A DNA stretch of 64,000 nucleotides from Desulfatibacillum alkenivorans DSM 16219 (GTDB lineage: Bacteria > Desulfobacterota > Desulfobacteria > Desulfobacterales > Desulfatibacillaceae): contig NZ_FQZU01000003.1 in assembly GCF_900142135.1 (NCBI RefSeq), forward strand, positions 186,001 through 250,000, in the 5' to 3' direction. Positions 1-7,630 of this stretch are shown here, in pieces (positions within the stretch are counted from its first letter, which is position 1; each line of letters starts with the position of its first letter). The notes under the pieces are model-generated. The model had not been told where the DNA came from. It was given only the letters and a program-made list of their open reading frames with translations, and did no database searches. The translations under genes and the position numbers were made by a program.

Positions 1-696
1 CTTCTTTTTGGCGGATTCCCGGCCCTTGGCGCGCTCCCTGGCCTGGTCTGCCCGAGCCTGTTCCAAGCCCCATCCCGCCAGGCTGCACAGGTCCGTGTTT
101 CTGGCCCGCGCTTCGTTGCGGATTTTTTCCACCTGGATGTCCCGCATTTCCGTAAAACTGACTCCCTCGCTGCCGTAACAGGTCATCAGGTTGTACGTCT
201 CCGTCTCTTCCGGAAGCAGGGACGCCTTTAAAACCAAAGGCGCGTCAGGCATCAGGCAGAACATGTGGGCTTGTTCGTTGTCGCAATAATAATAAGCGTA
301 CCTGGGAACCTGGCCTCCTTCCATGAGGCACTGCACCAGGGCGTTGCAATAAGCCTGCTCCAGCTGCTTCACCGACGCCGGACACCTGTCGAAAAGACGG
401 CAGCCTTCCCGGCCGTCGTCGCAGGGCGGATTTTCAGGGCTGAATTTAAAAAAAGGGCAGCCGGCTTTTTCCAGGTCTGTGATGCACCGGCGGATCAACT
501 CAATGTCCACGCTGCTGATTCTCTTCCAGGTGGTCTCGTATTGGGTGAGATTGGTAAGGTGCTTGACCGCGTGGCTGCGCAGCTTGGCTGCACGGCGAAA
601 CAGGATGATTTGCAAAGGGCCATGATCCCTGATCCTCGGCGCATCCTGAGTCTCTTCCAGGTCGATCTCAAAAAATCTGGCATGATCACGCCACAT
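1..696 (-). CDS. Cys-rich hypothetical protein, C-terminus outside window
   Basis: From an ATG at 696 the leftward frame stays open for 232 codons to the window edge, so the C-terminus is missing. An AGGAG lies nine bases before the ATG. There is no signal peptide or membrane span. Cysteines are frequent (residues 71, 80, 92, 99, 105, 117, 123, 138, 147, 173, 204), and C80, C92, C99 and C105 lie close enough to make a zinc or Fe-S site conceivable. The visible end becomes highly charged with Arg, Lys, Glu and Ala, like a helical tail. I do not recognise the family. Coding is supported by codon pattern and ribosome site rather than homology; the overlapping rightward frame at 265-732 looks like its shadow. 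Confidence 0.7.
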   Translation of the reverse strand, partial: MWRDHARFFEIDLEETQDAPRIRDHGPLQIILFRRAAKLRSHAVKHLTNLTQYETTWKRISSVDIELIRRCITDLEKAGCPFFKFSPENPPCDDGREGCRLFDRCPASVKQLEQAYCNALVQCLMEGGQVPRYAYYYCDNEQAHMFCLMPDAPLVLKASLLPEETETYNLMTCYGSEGVSFTEMRDIQVEKIRNEARARNTDLCSLAGWGLEQARADQARERAKGRESAKKK

Positions 697-766
697 ACGA
701 AGGGTCTCCTATTGATTGGATCTGCCTGTTAGTCCCGCCTTGAAATGAAATGGTGACATTTTTTTC

Positions 767-796
767 TTGACGAATGAGTATTGAATACTACACAAT
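767..796 (+). promoter_or_regulatory. Candidate sigma-70 promoter with palindromic operator
   Basis: TTGACG (767-772) is followed after 16 bases by TACACA or after 18 by CACAAT. The spacer contains the palindrome AGTATT-G-AATACT (777-789), a likely place for a repressor to sit. It precedes the small gene at 827 by about 30 bases. Promoter assignment is by motif match only. Confidence 0.45.
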
Positions 797-826
797 ACAC
801 ATAAGAAGCGCGCTGCGAGGCATGCC

Positions 827-1309
827 ATGACCCAAGACAAGTCCCATAAATCCTCCCCCCCTACAGGGGGGACTTGCACAGTCTCCGCCAAATCCAGGGT
901 TAGAGAGCCGGGGGAAAACTCCAATGGCGCCGTGACCCTGTCCGGGTATGAAATGGAAGTCCTGCGTTCCCGGGAGCGAGCCCTGGACGCCCAGAAAATC
1001 GCGGAAGACGCCACCAGAAAGGCCGGAGCCGCCCAGGGGCGTAAGATCGTCCAGTCCGTCCGCCTGAAAAAAGGGGCGGCCCGGGAGGTCGTCTACCTCG
1101 CCAATACGGTTGAGGAGGCTTCCGCGGAAATCCGGGAAAGCGCCCGGCAGGCGCGCCTGTGCATGTTGGAAGCCATGGAAAGCGCCTCGGTGGAGTTTTC
1201 CCGCTTATTGGATAGGGAAGTGCGCCGGTCTTTGGAGAACGCCCGGGAGGCATTGTCCCGCATGGTGGAGGAGCGGGTTCGGGATGCCGCAAAAAAAGAA
1301 GAGGAATAG
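827..1309 (+). CDS. Hypothetical helical, coiled-coil-like protein
   Basis: This 160-residue protein starts at an ATG seven bases after GAGG; an internal ATG at 950 would skip a low-complexity Ser/Pro/Gly-rich N-terminus of about 40 residues and is a possible alternative start. From residue 42 on it is almost wholly charged helix (Glu, Arg, Ala, Lys), with heptad-like spacing of Leu, Val and Ala and a very acidic end (KKEEE). There is no signal peptide, span or catalytic motif. It sits 33 bases before another small helical protein and probably shares its transcript, so the two may work as a pair. I do not recognise a family; a structural or DNA/granule-associated role would be a guess. Confidence 0.6.
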   Translation: MTQDKSHKSSPPTGGTCTVSAKSRVREPGENSNGAVTLSGYEMEVLRSRERALDAQKIAEDATRKAGAAQGRKIVQSVRLKKGAAREVVYLANTVEEASAEIRESARQARLCMLEAMESASVEFSRLLDREVRRSLENAREALSRMVEERVRDAAKKEEE

Positions 1310-1342
1310 CCTTGATTAAGCCTTAAAAAAAAGGAGCCAGCT

Positions 1343-1675
1343 ATGGAAGACAACCCCCTTAAGCCCGACCAAATGGTGCGCATCATCCAGGAGTCTTTGG
1401 AGCAGACGGTGCGCAGCCTGCAAACCCTACAGGAAGGGGTGGTCTCGGACATCCGGGACGCTTGCGGCAAGATTTCCCCAGGCCGGAGCTTTAAGCCGGG
1501 TAACTTTGAGACGGTGGAAAAGGAGCTTGCCGAGCAGCAGGCGCAGATGGTGGAGCGTCTGGAGGAGATAACCAGCGGCCTGGTCAACAACGAGATTTTT
1601 ACCGGCGTCTCTCAAACCGTGGAAGCGGCCGCCAAGAGTTTTGAAGAGATTTTAAAGAAGTTTTCCGGGGAATGA
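1343..1675 (+). CDS. Hypothetical small helical protein
   Basis: A 110-residue acidic protein with a good site (AAGGAG, eight bases before the ATG). It is predicted all-helical: two amphipathic stretches (about residues 8-45 and 55-108) flank a short Gly/Pro/Ser/Lys loop. The second half has repeated Glu-Gln-Leu spacing typical of a coiled coil. It has no Cys pair other than a single C41, no span and no enzyme motif. The size and composition recall phasin-like or other granule-surface proteins, but no motif proves this. It follows the helical gene at 827 and ends 29 bases before the convergent sigma-factor gene, with no obvious hairpin terminator between. Confidence 0.65.
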   Translation: MEDNPLKPDQMVRIIQESLEQTVRSLQTLQEGVVSDIRDACGKISPGRSFKPGNFETVEKELAEQQAQMVERLEEITSGLVNNEIFTGVSQTVEAAAKSFEEILKKFSGE

Positions 1676-1704
1676 TAGAATGATGCGCCCAAAACCGGAA
1701 GGGG

Positions 1705-2373
1705 CTATTCAAGCAGGTCTTCCCGGGTGAGTCCGTATTTTTGCAATGCCCGGGTGAGAACTGTTTTGAACTTGGCAAGAGATCCGGTTCCGGGGCGCGA
1801 AAACTGTTTTTTCAAGGCGTTGGTCTTTTTGTGCAGTTCTTCCTGGGTGAATGTCTCCCCTTGCAATTCCCTTTCAGCCATTTGTTCATAATTTAATCCG
1901 GCTAAATGCATGCGAATCAGGCGGGCGTCCCGGGGGGAAATGTCATCCAATGCCGCCAGGGCCAATGTCAAAACCTTTTCCCTTTGGCTGCGGATCAGGG
2001 TTTCTTCCGGGCTTTCCTGCAGCCCGGAATTGCTGTCCGGATTGGGCTCCTGCACAAAGCGTTCGCGCCTTTTTGCAAAGCGCGCGTTGTGGTCCAGGAT
2101 TCTTCGGTTGAGGATCACCAACAGATAGGTGGACAGCGAAGCCTTTCCTGCGTAGTTTTGAAGCGCCTTGCCGTTCAGCAGTTCCAGCCAGAAGTCGCTC
2201 AGGATTCTTTCGGCTTTGTTCTGCGTAGGCGAAAACAGGCGGCGCATGGCGAAACGGAAAAAAAGGTTCTGGTACAACGAGTATAGCTCAAGGATGGCCT
2301 TGTTATTGCCTTTGGCCAGTTCCCGGCATACCCGCTGCGCCAGATCCAGATCCTTATCAAACCGTTTTCCCAT
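1705..2373 (-). CDS. ECF-like RNA polymerase sigma factor
   Basis: This 222-residue protein has the two-domain build of small sigma-70 factors. A region-2-like segment (about residues 24-99) has the pattern ELYSLYQNLFFRFA...ASLSTYLLVILNRRILDHNA, in which the aromatic helix and the following Arg-rich helix normally bind core polymerase and the -10 element. A region-4-like segment (about 135-200) has the LDDISPRDARLIRMHLAG helix and a following helix-turn-helix. It lies 23 bases downstream of the secreted parvulin gene and is read from the same strand, so the two probably form one operon. No anti-sigma gene is adjacent. The family call is from motif pattern; the exact ECF group cannot be named by eye. 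Confidence 0.72.
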   Translation of the reverse strand: MGKRFDKDLDLAQRVCRELAKGNNKAILELYSLYQNLFFRFAMRRLFSPTQNKAERILSDFWLELLNGKALQNYAGKASLSTYLLVILNRRILDHNARFAKRRERFVQEPNPDSNSGLQESPEETLIRSQREKVLTLALAALDDISPRDARLIRMHLAGLNYEQMAERELQGETFTQEELHKKTNALKKQFSRPGTGSLAKFKTVLTRALQKYGLTREDLLE

Positions 2374-2396
2374 ACTGTCTGCCGGATTGCAGTCCG

Positions 2397-3473
2397 CTAG
2401 TTGGTTGCCTTTTGTTCGCCTGCTGCGGAATCGGGCAAAACGCCGGGGTACGTGATGGTCGCCTTTTCCTTCAACCCGTTGGCCAGAGTCATCAACTCCT
2501 GCTGCACCCTCTGCGTTTCCAGGCCTTTTCTGATTGCCAGCGCCGCGGATTCAAAAGGCCTGACCTCGGCCGGGGTTTTATCGGTCACCTTTATTATATG
2601 GTAACCGAATTGCGTTTCCACCAAACTGCTGATTTCCCCCACGTCCATGGAAAAGGCAGCTTTGGAAAACTCGGGCACCATGCGCTCTTTGGTGAAGAAA
2701 TCCAAGTCCCCGCCCTTTTCCTTGGATGGGCAGGAGGAGTATTCCCGGGCCAGAGCGGCAAAATCCGCTCCGGGCTGCTTGGCTTTCATCAGGACTTCCT
2801 GAGCCTGATTCTTAATAGCTTCCTTTTCCTCCGCGGTTTTCGCATCCTTTGTTCCAAACAGGATATGGCTGGCGCGAACCTCTTCAGGCTTGGTGAAGCG
2901 GCTTTCCAGGTTGTCGTCATAGAATTTGCGGATTTCCTCGTCGGTGACTTTCACCTTTTCAGGAGCTATGGTTTTTGCCATTTTTTCCATGAGGTACATG
3001 TGGGTCACGTCAGGCCTTGCGGCGATGCCTGCAATGAACTGATCCCAGGTCTGGCCTTTGGGCTTAAGTTCCGTCTCTTCATATTCCTCTTTGGATTTGC
3101 CCGAAGCCTTTAATTGCAACTCCAACTGTTCGCTCAGCGCTGCGGCCATCTCCCCGGGGGCTGCCGTTATTTTCCGTTTTTCAATTTCCTGACTAAGGAG
3201 TTCGTCCATAATCAGTTTTTCCAAAACCCTGCCGGAATACTGGCTTTTAAAGCGCTGCGCCTGCTCAGGACTCAGTTGCATCCCTTTCGTGGCGTTTAAC
3301 ATTCCCTGCGTCAGAGCTTGATCCAACTCGGCCTGTGTGATGGATGCGCCGTTAACCACGGCGACCACCTTTTCCGATCCATCGTCCGCGCCGGCCTCGG
3401 CAAGAGCCGCCCCAGGAATGACCCAGGCCAGAAGCATTGTGATCACCAAAGCAGGCATTACTCGTTTTCTCAT
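2397..3473 (-). CDS. Secreted SurA/PrsA-like peptidyl-prolyl isomerase
   Basis: 358 residues. A signal peptide (MRKR, hydrophobic core, cleavage after Ala-Leu-Ala at residue 25) sends it to the periplasm. Residues 35-180 form the SurA N-terminal chaperone domain beginning VVAVVNGASITQAELDQAL. Residues 200-310 form a parvulin domain with the hallmarks VRASHILF, GGDLDFF and FGYHIIKV. It should catalyse prolyl isomerisation and assist folding of envelope proteins. The C-terminus is a short Lys/Ala tail. It leads the operon with the sigma factor at 1705. Family usual length is 300-450 residues, so this is complete. Which member (SurA, PpiD, PrsA) cannot be decided here; the lack of a transmembrane anchor after the signal argues against PpiD. 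Confidence 0.88.
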   Translation of the reverse strand: MRKRVMPALVITMLLAWVIPGAALAEAGADDGSEKVVAVVNGASITQAELDQALTQGMLNATKGMQLSPEQAQRFKSQYSGRVLEKLIMDELLSQEIEKRKITAAPGEMAAALSEQLELQLKASGKSKEEYEETELKPKGQTWDQFIAGIAARPDVTHMYLMEKMAKTIAPEKVKVTDEEIRKFYDDNLESRFTKPEEVRASHILFGTKDAKTAEEKEAIKNQAQEVLMKAKQPGADFAALAREYSSCPSKEKGGDLDFFTKERMVPEFSKAAFSMDVGEISSLVETQFGYHIIKVTDKTPAEVRPFESAALAIRKGLETQRVQQELMTLANGLKEKATITYPGVLPDSAAGEQKATN

Positions 3474-3584
3474 GAACTACCCCGTTTCTTTCTTCTTGGG
3501 ATTTAAAAAAGAATGCCCCTCAACAAATGTCAGGACATGGCGACAGCGTTTTATCCCGCGAACGCGGGGCGCCCCGCGACTGCG

Positions 3585-3613
3585 TTGACGCATGATGTAT
3601 GGCATGGTATTCA
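3585..3613 (+). promoter_or_regulatory. Candidate promoter of the exonuclease III operon
   Basis: TTGACG (3585-3590), 17 bases, TATTCA (3608-3613), about 60 bases before the xth ATG. Just upstream lie strong GC palindromes, CCCGCG-AA-CGCGGG (3555-3568) overlapping GCGGGGC-GCCCCGC (3564-3577), which may act as a terminator-like barrier or operator between the divergent genes. Confidence 0.45.
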
Positions 3614-3673
3614 GTAACAATAATTTTCGCTAACCATGTTCTGGGCATTAACCGCCAACTACCATGAGGGGCC

Positions 3674-4435
3674 ATGCTAAAATTTGTATCCTGGAATGTC
3701 AACGGCATACGTGCAGTGGAAAAAAAAGGCTTTACCGATATGGTCAAGGATTTTAACGCGGATATCCTTGCCATTCAAGAGACTCGGGCGCTTAAGGAGC
3801 AGTTGTCAGAGGGCCTTATAAATATTGCGGATTATACATCCTACTGGTTTTCGGCGGAAAAAAAAGGGTATTCCGGCGTTGGCGTTTACACAAAACAAAC
3901 GCCGCTGGACGTGATGTACGGCATGGACAGCCCGGAGCACGACGCCGAAGGCCGGGTCATCACCCTGGAGTATGACGATTTTTATCTGATGAATGTTTAT
4001 TTCCCCAACGCACAGCCCAAACTGGTGCGCCTGGACTGGAAACTGGGCTTTAACCAGACCCTCCATAAATTCGCCAACGCCCTGGGCGAAAAGAAATCCG
4101 TGGTTTTGTGCGGGGATTATAACGTGGCGCACAAGCCTATCGACCTGGCCAATCCCAAGCAAAACGAGCAAAACCCCGGATACTCGCCGGAAGAAAGGGC
4201 CTGGATGGACGAGTTTATCGATTCGGGCTATGTAGATACATTTCGCATGTTCAACCAGGAGCCGGAAAATTATACGTGGTGGAGCTACCGCTTTAACGCC
4301 AGGGCCAAGAACATCGGCTGGAGAATCGACTATTTTTGCGTGGACGAAAAAAGCAAAGGCAGGGTAAAAAATGCGGAGATCCTGAACGAGGTCATGGGAT
4401 CCGACCATTGCCCCGTCAGCCTGGACTTTGAATAA
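3674..4435 (+). CDS. xthA: Exodeoxyribonuclease III (AP endonuclease)
   Basis: A complete 253-residue member of the exonuclease III/APE family. Motifs in order: SWNVNGIRA (metal-binding Asn, residues 6-14), LAIQETRA with the catalytic Glu36, the GDYNVAH loop holding the Asp and Asn of the active site, WRIDYF, and the C-terminal SDHCPVSLDFE with the catalytic Asp-His. It cleaves DNA at abasic sites and trims 3' ends in base-excision repair in the cytoplasm. GAGGGG lies a few bases before the ATG. Its stop codon shares one base with the start of the next gene (TAATG), so translation of the carboxypeptidase is coupled to it. Confidence 0.95.
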   Translation: MLKFVSWNVNGIRAVEKKGFTDMVKDFNADILAIQETRALKEQLSEGLINIADYTSYWFSAEKKGYSGVGVYTKQTPLDVMYGMDSPEHDAEGRVITLEYDDFYLMNVYFPNAQPKLVRLDWKLGFNQTLHKFANALGEKKSVVLCGDYNVAHKPIDLANPKQNEQNPGYSPEERAWMDEFIDSGYVDTFRMFNQEPENYTWWSYRFNARAKNIGWRIDYFCVDEKSKGRVKNAEILNEVMGSDHCPVSLDFE

Positions 4436-5331
4436 TGCCCATTTTCCCCGACTCCTTAAAACCGCTTCAGCCGGGAGACGTTGTAGGCGTTGCAGCGCCC
4501 GCTTCATGCTTTGACGCGGAGCTGTTTGAAAAAGGCCTGGAGGCTTTAAGGAACTGCGGTTTTGAAGTGCGCGTCCCTAAGTCAACCTATCTGCGTCAGG
4601 GGTACTTGGCCGGATCGGACCAGGAGCGGGCCCGGGCCTTTATGGATTTGTGGGAAGCCCCGGAGGTCAAAGCCGTCTTATGCGCCCGGGGCGGGTACGG
4701 CGTCCTGCGCATTCTTCCCCTCTTGGACTTTGACCGGTTGGCGCGCACTCCCAAGGTTTTTGCGGGGTATTCGGACATTACCGGGCTTATGCAGGCTTTG
4801 ATGGACCGGTGCGGCCTGCCCGTGTTTCACGGCCCGGTCATTACCGGGTTGGGGCGGAATCCGGCCCATGCCCAATCCCTGGCCCGGCGCCTGTCAGGAG
4901 AATGGCCCTCCGAATGGGGCCTTGAAGACCCTTACATAATAACCCCGGGCTCGGCGGCGGGCCTTTTGGCCGGAGGCAACCTGGCCACCCTGTGCCACTT
5001 GGCGGGAACGCCTTTCCAGCCGGATTTTACGGGTAAAATCGTTTTTTTGGAAGACGTGGGCGAAGCCCCTTACCGGATCGACCGCATGCTGACCCATTTG
5101 CGTCTGTGCGGCGTGCTGGATCGGATGAGCGGGGTTTTATTGGGGGCCTTTCACAGTTGCGGTGAAGACGGGGAGGTCCGGCGGGTGCTGGCGGACCGCC
5201 TGGGCGATCTGGGCGTCCCGGTTTTGGGCGGGTTTCCAGCCGGCCACGGACCGGAAAACAAGACCTTCCCCATGGGAACGCCCGTAAAACTGGATGCCGA
5301 TCAAGCCAGCCTGACCTTTATGAACCCCTGA
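4435..5331 (+). CDS. ldcA: LD-carboxypeptidase, peptidase family S66
   Basis: 298 residues, the normal family length. The N-terminal domain has the GDVVGVAAPAS start and the catalytic-serine elbow GYSD (Ser113). The C-terminal domain has GGNLATLCHLAGTP, the catalytic-Glu segment FLEDVGEAPYRIDRML (about residue 206) and the His segment GFPAGHGPENKTFPMG (about 276). The enzyme removes the terminal D-Ala from muropeptide tetrapeptides during peptidoglycan recycling, in the cytoplasm. It is translationally coupled to xthA (one-base overlap) and followed after eight bases by a serine hydrolase that may also act on cell-wall or D-amino-acid substrates. A role in microcin self-immunity, known for MccF in this family, is possible but has no support in the neighbourhood. 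Confidence 0.93.
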   Translation: MPIFPDSLKPLQPGDVVGVAAPASCFDAELFEKGLEALRNCGFEVRVPKSTYLRQGYLAGSDQERARAFMDLWEAPEVKAVLCARGGYGVLRILPLLDFDRLARTPKVFAGYSDITGLMQALMDRCGLPVFHGPVITGLGRNPAHAQSLARRLSGEWPSEWGLEDPYIITPGSAAGLLAGGNLATLCHLAGTPFQPDFTGKIVFLEDVGEAPYRIDRMLTHLRLCGVLDRMSGVLLGAFHSCGEDGEVRRVLADRLGDLGVPVLGGFPAGHGPENKTFPMGTPVKLDADQASLTFMNP

Positions 5332-5339
5332 GGACGCCT

Positions 5340-6443
5340 ATGGAGCAAGTCGCCCGGATTATGCAGGAAGGCGTGGAAGAAGGCGTGTTCCCCGGGGCCG
5401 TCCTTCTAGCCTCCAAGGGCGGGAAGATTGTTTTCCATCAGGCCTTCGGCTATACGGACCGGACGCATCGCTTTTCCGCAACCACAAAAACAATTTACGA
5501 CCTGGCTTCTCTGACCAAGCCCCTGGCAACGGCCGCCTGCATCATGGCGCTGGTCGAGCAGGGCCGCATTTCCATAAAGGATCGCCTGGGCGCCCTGCAT
5601 CCGGGATTTAGCAACCCGGAAAAAAAAACGCTCACCCTGGAGCAGTTGCTTTCCCACACCTCCGGCTTCCCGGCTTACAGACCCTATTATGAAGTGCTGT
5701 CCCAATATCCATTTGAAGCAAGACAAGCCCGGCTTCTTGCACTGCTGAACTCCGAACCCCTGGAATACGCCCCGGGAAAAGACTGCATATACAGCGACTT
5801 GGGCTACATGGCAATCAGCCTGATGCTGGAGGAGTACACAGGGGCGCCGTTGGATCAGTTGTTTTTCCAATTGGTCGCCGAACCCCTTGGCATTGGCGAT
5901 CTGTATTTCCGCCCCTTTAACCCGGATAAAAAGGACGCCTCACCGGTGATTGCATCAGACTCCATAGCCCCCACGGAGGACTGCCCGTGGAGAAAAAAGG
6001 TCATTCACGGCCAGGTTCACGACGACAACGCCTGGACGTTGGGCGGCGCGGCCGGGCATGCAGGCCTGTTTGGAACCGCTCATGGAGTCTGGCGGCTGGT
6101 TCATGGAATGAGGGGCGCCTTTGCAGGGGAGGCGGGCCGTTTTTTCGCCTCTCAAAACACCATGAAAGTATTTTTAGAAAACAAGCGCGCCCCCGGAGCC
6201 TATGTATTGGGCTTCGACACCCCCACCCCTTCCGAGTCAAGTTCAGGCAAAGCCTTTTCACCCGGCACGGTAGGGCATCTTGGGTTCACCGGGACGTCTT
6301 TTTGGGCGGATCTGTCGGAAGACGCAGTAGTGGCGCTGCTTAGCAACCGTGTGCATCCCACTAGAAATAATGGAAAAATCCGAATATTCCGACCCAAAAT
6401 TCATAATGCGGTGATGGAAGCCATGGGTTTTTTCCCCGAATGA
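5340..6443 (+). CDS. Beta-lactamase-family (class C/esterase) serine hydrolase
   Basis: 367 residues. The SxxK tetrad of penicillin-recognising enzymes is SLTK at residues 57-60, inside YDLASLTKPLATA; HTSG follows in the position usual for these esterases, YSDLGY (about residue 148) supplies the second-motif Tyr, and a C-terminal GHLGFTGTS stands for the KTG-like strand. No signal peptide is seen, so it is probably cytoplasmic, unlike true AmpC. It could be an esterase, D-aminopeptidase or muropeptide hydrolase; the ldcA neighbour favours a link with wall recycling, which is inference. ATG lies eight bases after the ldcA stop and is preceded by GAGGACG. The operon appears to end after it. Confidence 0.9.
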   Translation: MEQVARIMQEGVEEGVFPGAVLLASKGGKIVFHQAFGYTDRTHRFSATTKTIYDLASLTKPLATAACIMALVEQGRISIKDRLGALHPGFSNPEKKTLTLEQLLSHTSGFPAYRPYYEVLSQYPFEARQARLLALLNSEPLEYAPGKDCIYSDLGYMAISLMLEEYTGAPLDQLFFQLVAEPLGIGDLYFRPFNPDKKDASPVIASDSIAPTEDCPWRKKVIHGQVHDDNAWTLGGAAGHAGLFGTAHGVWRLVHGMRGAFAGEAGRFFASQNTMKVFLENKRAPGAYVLGFDTPTPSESSSGKAFSPGTVGHLGFTGTSFWADLSEDAVVALLSNRVHPTRNNGKIRIFRPKIHNAVMEAMGFFPE

Positions 6444-6797
6444 TAAACTTTTTGCATGAACCCGCCTCAGTGTTAAAAAATTTGTTGAACTAAACCTATT
6501 GAATGGGTTAAGGTTATTTCAAAGACAGCATTTCCACCCAATTTCATCTGAACTGTACTATCTCGAAAACAGACTTTTTCCGGATTGCATCAGTATCTTT
6601 TGCAATAATCAGTACCAGGCCTTGAGGCCTTCTATTCCAATTCACAAGCAGCAACGCAGTAATTCTTTAGCAGGACCCAAGTCAGACATATTTTTTTTTG
6701 AGCCCGTTTATTGGAGAAGGCGCTGAATAAGCGCTTTTTCCCGAAATATGCCGTAGTCTCAAAAAAATCAACCTTTTGCCATGCAAGGAGACGGCTT
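6444..6797 (+). other. Intergenic region before the liv operon
   Basis: 354 bases, AT-richer than its flanks. A weak TTGAAC at 6485-6490 has no convincing -10 partner. A frame at 6499-6726 is open but has no ribosome site and unlikely composition. An upstream TTG at 6711 would extend LivG by 29 residues, but the AAGGAG at 6785-6790 points to the ATG at 6798. The leader probably holds the liv promoter; I cannot place it. Confidence 0.5.
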
Positions 6798-7619
6798 ATG
6801 GTCCATGCCGCCAAGTCCAAGGCCAAGGATGTCCTTTTGGAATTGGAAGACGTGCACATGTATTTTGGCAGGGTGGCCGCCCTGGCCGGGGTGAACCTGC
6901 GGGTCCGCAAGGGAGAGATCCATTCCATAATCGGCCCCAATGGTGCGGGAAAAACCGTTATGATGAATTGCATCAACGGGTTGTATAAGCCGCAGAGGGG
7001 GAGCATCTTCTTTGACGGTCAACGCGTAAACGGTTTCGCCCCTTCCAAGAGGGCGCGTCTTGGCATTGCCCGAACCTTCCAGAAAATCGAGTTATTCGGC
7101 GGCATGACCGTTTTGGATAACATTCGTTTGGGAAGGCACATCCACATGAACTCCGGGATTTTTTCCGGCGGCATGTGGATCGGCAAGACAAAGAGGGAGG
7201 AGATTGAATCCCGCCAATTTATCGAGGAGGAGATCATAGACCTCCTGGAGATCGAAAGCATACGCCATAAAACGGTGAACATGCTTCCCTACGGGCTCCA
7301 GAAGCGGGTGGAGTTGGGGCGGGCCTTGGCCCTGCAGCCCCGCCTGCTGCTCCTGGACGAACCCCTGGCCGGCCTCAACCTGGAAGAGGTGGAGGACATG
7401 GCCCGGTTCATCCTGGATATCAACGAGGAGGAGCGCTGGAAGGTCACCTGCATTTTGGTGGAGCACGACATGGGGGTGGTGATGGATATTTCCCACTCCG
7501 TATTTGTGTTGAATTTCGGACACAAAATCGTGGACGGCCCCCCAGAGGAAGTGCAGGCCAATCCGGAAGTGGTCAAGGCCTATCTTGGTGAAGAAGACAT
7601 GTACACCACGCGGAGGTAG
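6798..7619 (+). CDS. livG: Branched-chain amino acid ABC transporter ATPase LivG
   Basis: 273 residues from the ATG at 6798, chosen because AAGGAG lies seven bases before it. Walker A is GPNGAGKT (46-53), the signature region has the LivG-typical LPYGLQKRVELGRALA in place of LSGGQ, Walker B is LLLLDEPLAGL, and the switch His lies in VEHDMGVV. The C-terminal extension (VQANPEVVKAYLGEE) is the BCA_ABC_TP_C signature of LivG. It powers uptake of a branched-chain amino acid or a similar small carboxylate by the membrane pair LivH/LivM. It leads a seven-gene rightward operon (6798-14581) and is followed after 11 bases by an acyl-CoA ligase, which suggests the substrate may be an acid that is activated on entry. 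Confidence 0.93.
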   Translation: MVHAAKSKAKDVLLELEDVHMYFGRVAALAGVNLRVRKGEIHSIIGPNGAGKTVMMNCINGLYKPQRGSIFFDGQRVNGFAPSKRARLGIARTFQKIELFGGMTVLDNIRLGRHIHMNSGIFSGGMWIGKTKREEIESRQFIEEEIIDLLEIESIRHKTVNMLPYGLQKRVELGRALALQPRLLLLDEPLAGLNLEEVEDMARFILDINEEERWKVTCILVEHDMGVVMDISHSVFVLNFGHKIVDGPPEEVQANPEVVKAYLGEEDMYTTRR

Positions 7620-7630
7620 AGAAAATCCCT

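Noticed and set aside
850-873. C-run/G-run hairpin (CCCCCCC-TACA-GGGGGG)
   Set aside because: It lies inside the coding region of the small gene at 827 and has no T-run.
6499-6726. 75-codon frame before livG
   Set aside because: No ribosome site; AT-rich leader with unlikely composition.
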